From: Lachnospiraceae bacterium
GTDB lineage: Bacteria; Bacillota; Clostridia; Lachnospirales; Lachnospiraceae
Direction: 5' to 3'
Assembly: GCA_017457865.1 (NCBI GenBank)
Contig: JAFTGN010000004.1
Coordinates: 38,891 to 102,890 of the forward strand
Length of the DNA: 64,000 nucleotides
Position 1 is the stretch's first letter, and every line of letters starts with the position of its first letter. Shown piece after piece: positions 42,070 to 51,190 of this stretch. Made by a program: the position numbers and the translations under genes. The notes beneath the pieces are model-generated. The model was given only the letters and a program-made list of their open reading frames with translations. It was not told the origin of the DNA and did no database searches.

Positions 42070-42960
42070 ATGAAAAACATAGATGTCAAACCCATTTCCG
42101 GTCACACCGGTCTGATCTGCCTGCTTGGCAGTCCGGTGGCACACAGCATTTCCCCTGCCATGCACAACACTGCGTTTGCCGCACTGGGACTGGATTACCG
42201 GTATCTCGCTTTTGATGTGGATGCAGACCACCTTGCCGATGGGGTCAAGGGATTGCAGACACTTGGGGCAAGAGGCTTTAACCTGACCATGCCATGCAAG
42301 AACCGGATGTGGGAACTGTGCGATGACTTGTCCCCTGCCGCATCCCTGGCAGGTGCGGTCAATACAGTGGTCATCGACCCGGTCACCAGAAAGCTGACCG
42401 GTCACATCACAGACGGTGCAGGCTATATGCGCTCTATTGCAGATGCAGGCTACTCTGTCATTGGCAAAAAGATGACCCTGCTTGGAGCTGGCGGTGCCGC
42501 CACTGCCATTTTGATTCAGGCTGCGCTAGACGGTGTGGCAGAAATTTCGGTATTCAGCCGCCGCAGCCGCTTCTGGGACAGGGCAGTCCATTTAACCAAC
42601 CGCCTGAATGAGGAAACCGCCTGCAAAGTGACCTTATATGATTATGAGGATCCTTCTGTTTTGAAACGGGAAATCCAGGAATCTGCCCTGCTGACCAACG
42701 CCACCAGTGTGGGAATGGCACCCAATACAGAAGGCTGTCTCATTCCGGACACTTCGTATTTTCATCCGGAACTGGTGGTGTCTGACATTATTTATAACCC
42801 GGCAAAAACCACGCTGATGGCACTTGCCGAAGAAGCAGGCTGTGCCGCACTAAACGGCATGTATATGCTCCTCTATCAGGGCGCAGAAGCCTTCCGGCTC
42901 TGGACAGGCGTAGACATGCCTGTAGAACTGGTTCGGGAATCCTGCTTCCGTTCCAAATGA
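42070..42960 (+). CDS. aroE: shikimate dehydrogenase
   Basis: A 296-residue NAD(P)-dependent oxidoreductase. The substrate domain has SPVAHSISPAMHN, NLTMPCKN with catalytic Lys77, GAVNTVV and TDGAGYM with Asp115; the nucleotide domain has LLGAGGAATA (139-144) and DIIYNPAKTTL. It reduces 3-dehydroshikimate in aromatic amino-acid synthesis, though quinate dehydrogenases look similar. AGGAGG precedes the ATG. Its last 85 bases overlap the 3' end of the convergent potC. Confidence 0.95.
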   Translation: MKNIDVKPISGHTGLICLLGSPVAHSISPAMHNTAFAALGLDYRYLAFDVDADHLADGVKGLQTLGARGFNLTMPCKNRMWELCDDLSPAASLAGAVNTVVIDPVTRKLTGHITDGAGYMRSIADAGYSVIGKKMTLLGAGGAATAILIQAALDGVAEISVFSRRSRFWDRAVHLTNRLNEETACKVTLYDYEDPSVLKREIQESALLTNATSVGMAPNTEGCLIPDTSYFHPELVVSDIIYNPAKTTLMALAEEAGCAALNGMYMLLYQGAEAFRLWTGVDMPVELVRESCFRSK

Positions 42961-43757
42961 TTCTGAATGGCGGTACTTAAGAACAAAATTCCCACCGTAC
43001 CGATGATCATCAGAGTAGACAGGGCATTCACATCCGGTGAAATGCCCTTTTTTACCATGCCAAGAATCTTCAAAGGCAGCGTAGTGCTATCCAGTCCTGC
43101 TGTAAAATAACTGACCACCACATCATCCAGTGAAATGGTCAGTGCCAGCATGCCGCCGGAAATTACACCTGGCAGGATCATCGGCAAAGTCACTCTGTAA
43201 AAGGTATGCCACTCATTGGCACCCAGATCTCTGGCTGCCTCCTCGATAGACTGATCAAATCCCGCAATCCGTGCCCGCACAGTAATGACCACAAAGGGCA
43301 TGGAAAATGTCACATGAGACACGATCAGGGTAAACAGGCTCATTTCCACATTCAGTGATGTAAAAAATACCAGCATGGCAATGGCAAACACCAGCTCTGG
43401 AATAACAATGGGAATATACAACGCCTGATTGATGGTCTGTTTCAATTTGAACTCAAACTTATGCAGTCCCACCGCACACAATGTACCGATCACCACTGCG
43501 ATCAGGGTACTGGCAAACGCCACGAGAATGGTATTCCAGAACGCTTCCATCAACTGTCTGTTTTGAAACATCCGTCCATACCATTCCAATGTAAAATGCT
43601 CAAACATGATATTTCGGGCAGAGGAATTAAAAGAAAACAGAATCACCACAAAAATCGGCAAAAACAGAAACAGATAGATCAGGCAGGCATACCCCACTGC
43701 CAACGGATGAAATTCTCTGCTTTTTCCAGTGGTTTTGTTCATTTGATTGTGACGCAC
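42876..43757 (-). CDS. potC: spermidine/putrescine ABC transporter permease
   Basis: A 293-residue inner-membrane permease with six predicted membrane segments and the EAA loop SIEEAARDLGANEWHTFYRVTLPMILPGVISG. ISLDDVVVSYF is typical of PotC. The GTG start has AAGGAG 7 bases before it. Order after potB is normal. The last 28 or so residues (from about NHLERKQDSR) are read antisense to the aroE end and look like a tail gained by loss of an earlier stop codon. Confidence 0.93.
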   Translation of the reverse strand: MRHNQMNKTTGKSREFHPLAVGYACLIYLFLFLPIFVVILFSFNSSARNIMFEHFTLEWYGRMFQNRQLMEAFWNTILVAFASTLIAVVIGTLCAVGLHKFEFKLKQTINQALYIPIVIPELVFAIAMLVFFTSLNVEMSLFTLIVSHVTFSMPFVVITVRARIAGFDQSIEEAARDLGANEWHTFYRVTLPMILPGVISGGMLALTISLDDVVVSYFTAGLDSTTLPLKILGMVKKGISPDVNALSTLMIIGTVGILFLSTAIQNHLERKQDSRTSSTGMSTPVQSRKASAP

Positions 43758-43770
43758 CGCACTTCTCCTT

Positions 43771-44649
43771 TCATACCATATCGTCCAGACTGCCCACTTT
43801 CGTGTACAGTCTCATCAGCATCAGTGTAATGAGAATCAGTACAATAGACAGTGCCGCACCCAGAGGCCAGTTTCTGGCAGACAGAAATTGATTTTTGATC
43901 AGATTTCCAATGTACATGGTCTTGGCTCCGCCCATCATATCTGAAATATAGAACAGCCCCAGCGAAGGGATAAAGGTCTGGATGGAACCGGCAAAAATAC
44001 CCGGCATGGTCTGAGGCAAAATCACCCTTGTAAACACATGCCACTTTCCGGCACCCAAATCCTGTGCTGCCTCAACAAGAGAATGATCCAGTTTTTCAAT
44101 GGAAGTATAGATCGGCAGTACCGTAAAAGGAAGCAGATCATAGACCATGCCAAACAGCACTGCCCCATCTGTATACAAAATATCCAGTGGTTTTTGAATC
44201 AGCCCTGCGGCCATCAGCATCTGATTGACCACCCCCTGTGAACGAAGCAGGGTGATCCAACCGTAAATCCGAATCATGGAATTGATCCAAAACGGCAGCA
44301 TCAAAAGCAGCAGCAAAAACGGCTTCCATTTTTTGGGTGCATGGGCAATGATCCACGCAAAGGGATAGCCAAACAGCAGACAGATCAGTGTGGTCTTCCC
44401 AGACAACCATAAAGATTGCAGAAAGATTCGTCCATACTCACTTTGCAGCATTCCCAGATACCCTTGTAAAGTCACCGGAAGTCCGGCACCCCCATAGGAA
44501 TTTTTACTCAAAAAACTGATACAGATCACATACAGAAGCGGCACCAGCAAAAACAACAGCATCCAAACCACCACTGGACCAATCATGGCAATACAGGACA
44601 GTCTACTTCCCCCGGAACGTTTCTTTTTTTCCTTAAACAAGTGACCCAC
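43771..44649 (-). CDS. potB: spermidine/putrescine ABC transporter permease
   Basis: A 292-residue permease with six membrane segments; EAA loop SLVEAAQDLGAGKWHVFTRVILPQTMPGIFAG. FIPSLGLFYISDMMGGAKTMYIGNLIKNQF is the typical PotB region. It overlaps the end of potA by 17 bases and is followed by potC after 13 bases. Confidence 0.94.
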   Translation of the reverse strand: MGHLFKEKKKRSGGSRLSCIAMIGPVVVWMLLFLLVPLLYVICISFLSKNSYGGAGLPVTLQGYLGMLQSEYGRIFLQSLWLSGKTTLICLLFGYPFAWIIAHAPKKWKPFLLLLLMLPFWINSMIRIYGWITLLRSQGVVNQMLMAAGLIQKPLDILYTDGAVLFGMVYDLLPFTVLPIYTSIEKLDHSLVEAAQDLGAGKWHVFTRVILPQTMPGIFAGSIQTFIPSLGLFYISDMMGGAKTMYIGNLIKNQFLSARNWPLGAALSIVLILITLMLMRLYTKVGSLDDMV

Positions 44650-45793
44650 CTGCCTCTCCTCCCTCTATGGCAAAGGCATCTTCCCCTTTTTCCAATGGTG
44701 CGCCATCCTGTTCATCATCTGGCAGCAGCACCGCATTTCCCGACTTCCAGTACAAAAAGCCCTGACTTTCTGCCGGAAGCAGTGTTCCATCCGGAGGGGA
44801 GGAAATCTTATATTTCTTTCCGTCTGTTGTCTTCACGATGGTGCGGATCTGAGAACCGATAAATACATGCTCCACTACCTGAACCGGAATAGAAAATCCT
44901 TCCACCGGTGCAGCAGACACTTTCAACTTTTCCGGACGGATACACACGTAGTGAAGTTCTCCCGGACGGCAGCCTTCCTCCTGGGACAAGAGCACACTAC
45001 CACAGTCCATATAAAGCTGCCAGTCTCCCTGTTTCGTCTCTTTGACCACACCTTCCATAATATTGGACTCTCCGATGAAATCTGCCACAAAACGGGTTCT
45101 GGGATGATTGTAAATCTCCTCCGGTGTGCCCACCTGCTCCAGCATGCCTCCATTCATGACTGCAATCCGGTCACTCATAGTCAGTGCTTCCTCCTGGTCA
45201 TGGGTCACATAGATGAAGGTAATGCCCAGCCTTCTCTGCAAATGCTTCAATTCAATCTGCATCTGTCTGCGCAGCTTCAGATCCAATGCCCCCAGGGGCT
45301 CGTCTAACAATAATACCTTCGGTTCATTCACCAGTGCCCTGGCAATGGCCACACGCTGTTTCTGACCACCAGACAGTTCAGAAGGCATGCGCTTTTCCAT
45401 GCCTTCTAACTGTACCAGCCTGAGCATCTCTGATACCCGCTTTTTGATTTCCGGCTTCTTCACCTTCTTTTCCACCAGACCAAATGCCACATTGTCTGCC
45501 ACATTCATATGAGGGAACAACGCATAATTCTGAAACACCGTATTTACATTCCGGGCATTTGGCGGCAAATTTGCCACATCCACTCCCTCTAATTCGATCC
45601 GGCCACCATTTGCCTGTTCAAATCCGGCAATCATCCGCAGTGTAGTAGTCTTGCCACAGCCGGAAGGACCAAGCAGGGTCAAAAATTCTCCTGCTCCCAC
45701 TTCCAGACTCAGCTTCTTCACCACATCTGTCTGTCCAAATGATTTTTCCACCTGAATCAGTTTTACAATGGTTTTCTTACGTCCTTCTTCCAC
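44633..45793 (-). CDS. potA: spermidine/putrescine ABC transporter ATP-binding protein
   Basis: A 386-residue ATPase: Walker A GPSGCGKTT, Q-loop VFQNYALFPHMNV, signature LSGGQKQR, Walker B LLLDEPLGALD, switch THDQEEAL, and a C-terminal TOBE-type regulatory domain. An acidic tail (DDEQDGAPLEKGEDAFAIEGGE) extends past the usual end. It starts with GTG, 7 bases after GGAG. The operon order is potD-potA-potB-potC, with the binding protein first instead of last. Confidence 0.95.
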   Translation of the reverse strand: MEEGRKKTIVKLIQVEKSFGQTDVVKKLSLEVGAGEFLTLLGPSGCGKTTTLRMIAGFEQANGGRIELEGVDVANLPPNARNVNTVFQNYALFPHMNVADNVAFGLVEKKVKKPEIKKRVSEMLRLVQLEGMEKRMPSELSGGQKQRVAIARALVNEPKVLLLDEPLGALDLKLRRQMQIELKHLQRRLGITFIYVTHDQEEALTMSDRIAVMNGGMLEQVGTPEEIYNHPRTRFVADFIGESNIMEGVVKETKQGDWQLYMDCGSVLLSQEEGCRPGELHYVCIRPEKLKVSAAPVEGFSIPVQVVEHVFIGSQIRTIVKTTDGKKYKISSPPDGTLLPAESQGFLYWKSGNAVLLPDDEQDGAPLEKGEDAFAIEGGEAGGSLV

Positions 45794-45825
45794 CTGTCTG
45801 CTCCTTTGTTTCTGAATCGTTCCGA

Positions 45826-46875
45826 TTAATTTTTCATCCTGGCAAATACTGCATCATAATATTCTGCCGCATCTCCTACATCATCAATGATATGAGCCTG
45901 CTCCAGTGCCTCTTCTTTGATATTGGCACCTGCATTGCCAAAGTATTCCTCATCTAACAATTCCCTGGCTCCATCATTCAGACATACTGCCGGAAATTCA
46001 TCCAGACACAGTTTGTAGATTTCAGGGCGATGGATAAAATCTATAAACTGATAGGCTGCATCCATATGCTGTGAAGTTGAAGACAATACAAAATTATCAA
46101 TGGATAATTCGCAGGGTTCCTCCGTATACCATACATTGATGTCCTCGTTTTCCTGAATTGCCTGTGCCGCATCCATATTGTAGACGATGCCCACTGCCAC
46201 TTCATTGGTAGCCAGCGCAGAAAATGCGGTATCACTGTCGTACAAACGGATATTAGGTGCCAATTTGCTCAGCCAGTCAATGGTACCGGAAATGACCGCC
46301 TCATCGGTACTGTCCGGATCTTCCCCTTTTGCCTTCAGTGCAATGTCTACGATTTCACGACAATCATCCACTGCTACAATGTTATTTTCCAGTGCAGGAT
46401 CCAACAGATCATCCAATCTTTGAATCTCCACACCCAGCTGCTCACACAACTCCTCATTATATGCAATCACCGTAATGGTAGACATATAAGGTACACTGTA
46501 TTCGTTGTCTGGGTCAAACGCTCTGCCCTTTGCAAAAGCAGAGATCTGTTCAAAATTCTCCAATCTGGATACATCAATGGGCTGAATCAGGTTCTGATCC
46601 TTCATGGCATTTAACACATAATTGCTTGCCACGATCAAATCATACTGGGACGCACCACCGGCCACCAGTTTTGCCAGCATCTCTTCATTGGAAGAAAATG
46701 TCTTCTCCACTACACGAATGCCAGTCTCTTCCTCAAATAAATCATACACTTCCTGGGGCATATATTCAGACCAGTTATACACATACAATGTCTCCTGGTT
46801 ACTCTTTTTTCCACAACCGGATAAACCTGCTGTGCATAACGCACCTGCCAGTAACATGATCACTGCTTTCTTCAT
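45826..46875 (-). CDS. potD: spermidine/putrescine-binding lipoprotein
   Basis: A 349-residue extracytoplasmic binding protein with a lipoprotein signal (ALCTAGLSGCGKK, Cys near residue 21). TLYVYNWSEYMPQEVYDLFEEETGI, ASQYDLIVASNYVLNAM and LSIDNFVLSSTSQHMDAAYQFIDFI follow PotD. The acidic polyamine-contacting residues were not assigned one by one. The start MKKAVIMLLAG has GGAGGAG. First gene of the pot operon, with a promoter and hairpin upstream. Confidence 0.94.
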   Translation of the reverse strand: MKKAVIMLLAGALCTAGLSGCGKKSNQETLYVYNWSEYMPQEVYDLFEEETGIRVVEKTFSSNEEMLAKLVAGGASQYDLIVASNYVLNAMKDQNLIQPIDVSRLENFEQISAFAKGRAFDPDNEYSVPYMSTITVIAYNEELCEQLGVEIQRLDDLLDPALENNIVAVDDCREIVDIALKAKGEDPDSTDEAVISGTIDWLSKLAPNIRLYDSDTAFSALATNEVAVGIVYNMDAAQAIQENEDINVWYTEEPCELSIDNFVLSSTSQHMDAAYQFIDFIHRPEIYKLCLDEFPAVCLNDGARELLDEEYFGNAGANIKEEALEQAHIIDDVGDAAEYYDAVFARMKN

Positions 46876-46912
46876 ACGGCTCCTCCATTCTACTTCACGC
46901 TGTAATATATAA

Positions 46913-46944
46913 AAGACGAAGCACATCCACATGCACTCCGTCTT
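46913..46944 (-). terminator. hairpin between ilvE and the pot operon
   Basis: Minus-strand AAGACG...TGCA / TGC..CGTCTT followed by TTATAT. It could end ilvE transcripts. It also lies directly after the predicted pot promoter, so an attenuator role in the pot leader is possible. Confidence 0.5.
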
Positions 46945-46974
46945 ATCATATCACAGAATCTCATTTCTCTGCAA
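46945..46974 (-). promoter_or_regulatory. predicted promoter of potDABC
   Basis: Minus-strand TTGCAG (46969-46974), 18-bp spacer, TATGAT (46945-46950). Transcription would begin at the foot of the hairpin at 46913-46944. Confidence 0.5.
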
Positions 46975-47022
46975 TGTATATTCCTGCACTTTCTGCAAGT
47001 GTTTGCAAAAATGACCTTTTCC

Positions 47023-48048
47023 TTATTCGATGACCTGAATCCATCCTTCCGGTGCCTCGATCCGACCCATCTGGATACCGGTCAACGCATCATACAACTT
47101 CTTGGTAACAGGTCCCATCTCGTCCATACCGCTTGGGAAACAGATTTCCTTACCATGGTCTACGATCTTGCCTACAGGAGAGATGACCGCTGCGGTACCG
47201 CACAGACCACACTCTGCAAAGTCCTTTACCTCATCGAAGTAAACTTCTCTTTCTTCTACTTCCAGACCCAGATACTCCTTTGCCACTACCATCAGAGAAC
47301 GGCGGGTAATGGATGGCAGAATGCTGGGGGACTTTGGAGTGACAACCTTGCCATCCTTTGTGACAAACAGGAAGTTGGCACCACCGGTCTCTTCTACCTT
47401 GGTACGGGTCTTTGGATCTAAGTACATATTCTCATTAAAGCCCTGATTGTGCGCATCTACGATGGCATGGAGACTCATGGCATAGTTCAGACCAGCCTTG
47501 ATATGTCCGGTGCCATTTGGCGCTGCACGGTCAAAATCGCTGACACGGATGGTCAGAGGCTTTGCACCGCCCTTGAAGTATGGTCCTACAGGAGTGGCAA
47601 AAATACGGAACTGATACTCTGGAGCCGGAGACACACCGATGACAGGACCGGAACCAAACATAAATGGACGCAGATACAATGTGGCACCAGAACCATATGG
47701 CGGTACATATGCTGCATTGGCACGAACCACTGCCTTCACTGCCTCTACAAACTTGTCCTCCGGATATACCGGCATCTCCAGTCTGCGGCAGGAATCTGCC
47801 ATACGGGATGCGTTCAAGTCAGGACGGAATACCACGATCTGTCCCTTCTCTGTGGTATATGCCTTCAAACCTTCAAAACAGGACTGAGAATACTGTAATA
47901 CACCCGCACACTCTGTCATGGTGATGGTAGCATCTGTGGTCAATTCTCCCTCAGACCATGCACCATTCTTCCAGTTTGCTACATAACGATAATCTGTTTG
48001 ACGATAGCCAAATCCCAGATTTGACCAGTCTAAATTTTTCTTTTCCAT
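47023..48048 (-). CDS. ilvE: branched-chain amino-acid aminotransferase
   Basis: A 341-residue fold-type IV PLP enzyme that interconverts Leu, Ile, Val and their 2-oxoacids. SCFEGLKAY near 57-64, YLRPFMFGSG, and GTGHIKAGLNYA with PLP Lys184 are diagnostic, as is EETGGANFLFV. The length and N-terminus place it in the long BCAT (bacterial/mitochondrial) subgroup. AGGAGG precedes the ATG at 9 bases. It has its own promoter; no T-box was recognised in the leader. Confidence 0.96.
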   Translation of the reverse strand: MEKKNLDWSNLGFGYRQTDYRYVANWKNGAWSEGELTTDATITMTECAGVLQYSQSCFEGLKAYTTEKGQIVVFRPDLNASRMADSCRRLEMPVYPEDKFVEAVKAVVRANAAYVPPYGSGATLYLRPFMFGSGPVIGVSPAPEYQFRIFATPVGPYFKGGAKPLTIRVSDFDRAAPNGTGHIKAGLNYAMSLHAIVDAHNQGFNENMYLDPKTRTKVEETGGANFLFVTKDGKVVTPKSPSILPSITRRSLMVVAKEYLGLEVEEREVYFDEVKDFAECGLCGTAAVISPVGKIVDHGKEICFPSGMDEMGPVTKKLYDALTGIQMGRIEAPEGWIQVIE

Positions 48049-48073
48049 ATTGTGTTACCTCCTTAGCCTTCCC

Positions 48074-48101
48074 ATAACTGTTCAATACCTGCCCAGTTAC
48101 G
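48074..48101. repeat. hairpin repeat motif in the ilvE leader
   Basis: ATAACTGTTCAATACC followed by TGCCCAGTTACG, a variant of the recurring hairpin. It ends about 12 bases before the ilvE ribosome site. Confidence 0.5.
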
Positions 48102-48155
48102 CATTCCTACAGTAAACTTACCATAAGGGGCTTGTTGTAAAATTCTTCACATGAA

Positions 48156-48183
48156 ATTATAGTAGCACTTTCTATTTTATAAA
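48156..48183 (-). promoter_or_regulatory. predicted promoter of ilvE
   Basis: Minus-strand TATAAT (48156-48161) with TTTATA about 16 bases upstream. Leader of roughly 100 nt includes the hairpin motif. Confidence 0.5.
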
Positions 48184-48238
48184 TCAAGAGAGGAGAAGAA
48201 AAACCAGTGCAATTTTATCTGAATGATGATGACAACAA

Positions 48239-48278
48239 AGCCAGATTACCTCAAAAAATTTCCGAATGTAATCTGGCT
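48239..48278 (-). terminator. terminator of the sulfate transport operon
   Basis: Stem AGCCAGATTAC / GTAATCTGGCT with an 18-base loop, followed by TTGTTGT on the minus strand, 10 bases after the cysA stop. Confidence 0.75.
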
Positions 48279-48288
48279 TTGTTTTTAT

Positions 48289-49365
48289 TTAAATGTTAAA
48301 GTAGTTACTATTCACTGCCTCATTCTCCAGCAGGATGACTTCTTCTCCTTTTAAGACAAAGATGCGATACAGGAATACTTTTACCTGCTCCCCCACTGCA
48401 ATGGGACTTTCTCCCAGATTTCGCTTCGCAGTAATGAGCAGACCATTGACATTAATCTGTAATTCTGTCCGGTCTCCTCTAAAGGAAATCTGTTCTACTG
48501 TACCAATAGAAGCACTTTCCGGGTACTGCTGTTTCTCATCCAATTTATAAACTTTCACAAACTCCGGTCTGATCAGCGCCTTGTCTGCTCCCGGCACATC
48601 CCCAAAGGTATGAAATGCCTGATAACCCTCTAACTGGGCATTCTGTCCAAAGAAAGAGGCGGTAAAGGCAGTTTTTGGATAGGTGTAAATCTCAGACGGG
48701 GAACCGATCTGCTCAATTCGTCCACGATTGGTCAAAATAATTTCATCTGCCACTTCCATGGCCTCATCCTGATCGTGGGTTACAAAGATACTGGTAATAC
48801 CCAGCTTGCCGATCATTTCTTTCAACCAACTTCTCAGTTCCTGGCGCACCTTTGCGTCAATGGCAGCAAATGGCTCATCCAACAGCAGCAGCTGTGGATT
48901 GGGAGCAATGGCTCTGGCAAATGCCACTCTCTGACGCTGCCCACCGGACAGCTGATTGGGGTAACGATTTTCCAATCCTTTCAAACTTACCAGATCCAAC
49001 AGTTCTGTAACACGCTCCTTAATCTGCTGCTTCGGCACTTTCTGAATCTGCAAACCCATGGCAATGTTGTCATATACTGTCATATACCGGAACAATGCAT
49101 AACTCTGGAATACGAAGCCAATGCCTCTCTTATTGGCCGGAATATGGTTCACCACCTGTCCGTCAATTTTGATTTCACCGCTATCCGGTGTTTCCAGACC
49201 GGCAATCATACGCAAAATGGTGGTCTTTCCACTTCCACTGGGGCCCAACAATGCCACCAGCTTTCCTTTTTCAATTCCGAAATTGATTTGATGGGATGCC
49301 TGAAAATCCCCGTAATTTTTATTGATATCATGCAATTCTACATAATTCTGTACTGTATCTGCCAT
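48289..49365 (-). CDS. cysA: sulfate/thiosulfate ABC transporter ATP-binding protein
   Basis: A 358-residue ATPase: GPSGSGKTT, VFQSYALFRYMTV, LSGGQRQR, LLLDEPFAAIDAKVRQELRSWLKE and THDQDEAMEVAD. The FAAIDAKVR and LFRHMTV-type segments are characteristic of CysA over PotA. The C-terminal regulatory domain carries LIRPEFVKV. Last gene of the operon after cysW, with a terminator just downstream. Confidence 0.95.
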   Translation of the reverse strand: MADTVQNYVELHDINKNYGDFQASHQINFGIEKGKLVALLGPSGSGKTTILRMIAGLETPDSGEIKIDGQVVNHIPANKRGIGFVFQSYALFRYMTVYDNIAMGLQIQKVPKQQIKERVTELLDLVSLKGLENRYPNQLSGGQRQRVAFARAIAPNPQLLLLDEPFAAIDAKVRQELRSWLKEMIGKLGITSIFVTHDQDEAMEVADEIILTNRGRIEQIGSPSEIYTYPKTAFTASFFGQNAQLEGYQAFHTFGDVPGADKALIRPEFVKVYKLDEKQQYPESASIGTVEQISFRGDRTELQINVNGLLITAKRNLGESPIAVGEQVKVFLYRIFVLKGEEVILLENEAVNSNYFNI

Positions 49366-49385
49366 ATGGTCTCCCTTCTCTCTCC

Positions 49386-50213
49386 TTATCGATCCTGCTC
49401 GGATTCCTTCTTGCCCTTATATTCCAAAATGCTGCGCAATGCCAGTACTATGACTGCCATGATCACCAACAGGGAGGAAACGGCAAATGCACCTGTGAAA
49501 TCATATCCCTGATATAACAACTCGATATACAATGGCATGGTATTGGTCTTTCCTCTTAAATGTCCGGATAAGACAGATACCGCACCAAACTCACCCATGG
49601 CTCTTGCGGTACACAGCACCACACCATACAACAATGCCCATTTGATATGAGGAAATGTGACTTTTCTGAAAATCGTAAAAGTCTTTGCCCCCATCAGTGC
49701 AGCTGCTTCCTCTTCATCTGTTCCCTGGGCATTCAACACTGGAATGATTTCTCTGGATATGTATGGAAACGTCACAAAAATTGTTGCCAAAATGACACCA
49801 GGCACTGCAAAAATAATCGAAATACCTGCTGCTTTCAAATAATCATACAGAAAGCTTTGTCGACCAAATGTCAGTACAAAAATCAAACCTGCGATAATCG
49901 GAGAAACCGTCAATGGAAGGTCGATTAAAGTGGAAATGATTTTCTTTCCTTTGAAATTAAACTTGGTAATGCACCATGCGGCACAAATACCAAACACAGT
50001 ATTCAATCCCACTGCCCATAAGGTTGCCTTTATGGTCAATCCGACTGCTTTTCTGGCATATTCATCGGAAAGAGCTGCTGCATATGCCCCAAATCCTTCT
50101 CGCAGTGCGGTGGCCACAATATAAATCAAAGGCAAAATCAGCATGATGAATAAGAATATTGCGCAGATTGCAATCAGCGTCCATTTTAAGACTCCATCGT
50201 TTTTTCTTCCCAT
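49386..50213 (-). CDS. cysW: sulfate ABC transporter permease
   Basis: A 275-residue permease with six membrane segments. DEEEAAALMGAKTFTIFRKVTFPHIKWALLYGVVLCTARAMGEFGAVSVLSGHLRGKTNTMPLYIELLYQGYD is the family-typical region including the EAA loop. It follows cysT by 15 bases and precedes cysA. Confidence 0.95.
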   Translation of the reverse strand: MGRKNDGVLKWTLIAICAIFLFIMLILPLIYIVATALREGFGAYAAALSDEYARKAVGLTIKATLWAVGLNTVFGICAAWCITKFNFKGKKIISTLIDLPLTVSPIIAGLIFVLTFGRQSFLYDYLKAAGISIIFAVPGVILATIFVTFPYISREIIPVLNAQGTDEEEAAALMGAKTFTIFRKVTFPHIKWALLYGVVLCTARAMGEFGAVSVLSGHLRGKTNTMPLYIELLYQGYDFTGAFAVSSLLVIMAVIVLALRSILEYKGKKESEQDR

Positions 50214-50228
50214 TTCAGCCTCTCCTTT

Positions 50229-51068
50229 CTATGCAATCTTGCCGATCTTCTTTGATGCCCGGCTCTGAAGCACCGCATTGATGAACAGAATGACGAATGC
50301 CGCAAACAGCATGATCAGCGCAATAGACGTTGCACTTGCATAATCATATTCCTGCAACTCTGACATAATCAAAAGCGGCGTAATCTCTGTTTCATAAGGT
50401 GTATTTCCGGCAATAAATACCACGCTGCCGTATTCTCCCAGACAACGGGCAAATGCCAGTGTGAATCCGGAAATCAATGCCGGAAAGATTTCCGGAAAGA
50501 TCACCTTCCAGAACGTTCTGGCATGACTGAATCCCAGAATCTGTGCCGCCTCTTCGTACTGATAATCAATCTTCTCCAATACAGGCTGTACACTGCGCAC
50601 TACAAAAGGGATTCCAATAAACACCAGTGCAATGGTAATACCTGCTTTGGTATATGCAATAGGAATACCAAATTTGGCAAAAAAACCACCGACCCATCCT
50701 GTGGATACCGTCATATGAGTCAGGGAGATACCTGCAACTGCAGTAGGCAGTGCAAAAGGTAATTCAATCAACCCATCCATAAACCGTTTCCCCGGAAAAT
50801 CATAACGTACCAACACCCATGCCAAAATCAATCCCATAACTGCATTGATCAATGATGCAACCAATGCTGTAGAAAAGCTAACCCAGTAGCTTGACAATAC
50901 TCTCGGTCTGCTTACCGTCTCCCAGAACTCTTTAAATGACAGCTGCGCTGTAAACACTACAAGGGAGCATAATGGAATAATGACAATCAAACTCAACATT
51001 GCGATAGTAATGCCAAAACTCAGTCCAAATCCCGGTATGACTCTCGTCTTTTTTCTTTTTATAGCCAC
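50229..51068 (-). CDS. cysT: sulfate ABC transporter permease
   Basis: A 279-residue permease (CysT/CysU) with six membrane segments. ELPFALPTAVAGISLT, YQYEEAAQILGFSHARTFWKVIFPEIFPALISGFTLAFARCLGEYGSVVFIAGN (EAA loop and sulfate permease signature) are diagnostic. It is the first permease gene after the binding protein, with 122 bases between that hold short GTAC-rich repeats. Confidence 0.95.
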   Translation of the reverse strand: MAIKRKKTRVIPGFGLSFGITIAMLSLIVIIPLCSLVVFTAQLSFKEFWETVSRPRVLSSYWVSFSTALVASLINAVMGLILAWVLVRYDFPGKRFMDGLIELPFALPTAVAGISLTHMTVSTGWVGGFFAKFGIPIAYTKAGITIALVFIGIPFVVRSVQPVLEKIDYQYEEAAQILGFSHARTFWKVIFPEIFPALISGFTLAFARCLGEYGSVVFIAGNTPYETEITPLLIMSELQEYDYASATSIALIMLFAAFVILFINAVLQSRASKKIGKIA

Positions 51069-51190
51069 CTTTCCTTACATCCTTTCCACATTTTATTGTA
51101 TAGGCTAGCATCCATGGGTACAGAACGGGTACGCAGGTACACATCAGACTATAGACATCAGACGCTGCAATCTATCCGTTTGCATTGAAA

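Noticed and set aside
48049-48161. T-box or leader-peptide control of ilvE
   Set aside because: The leader is only about 100 nt; no T-box core or run of branched-chain codons was found.
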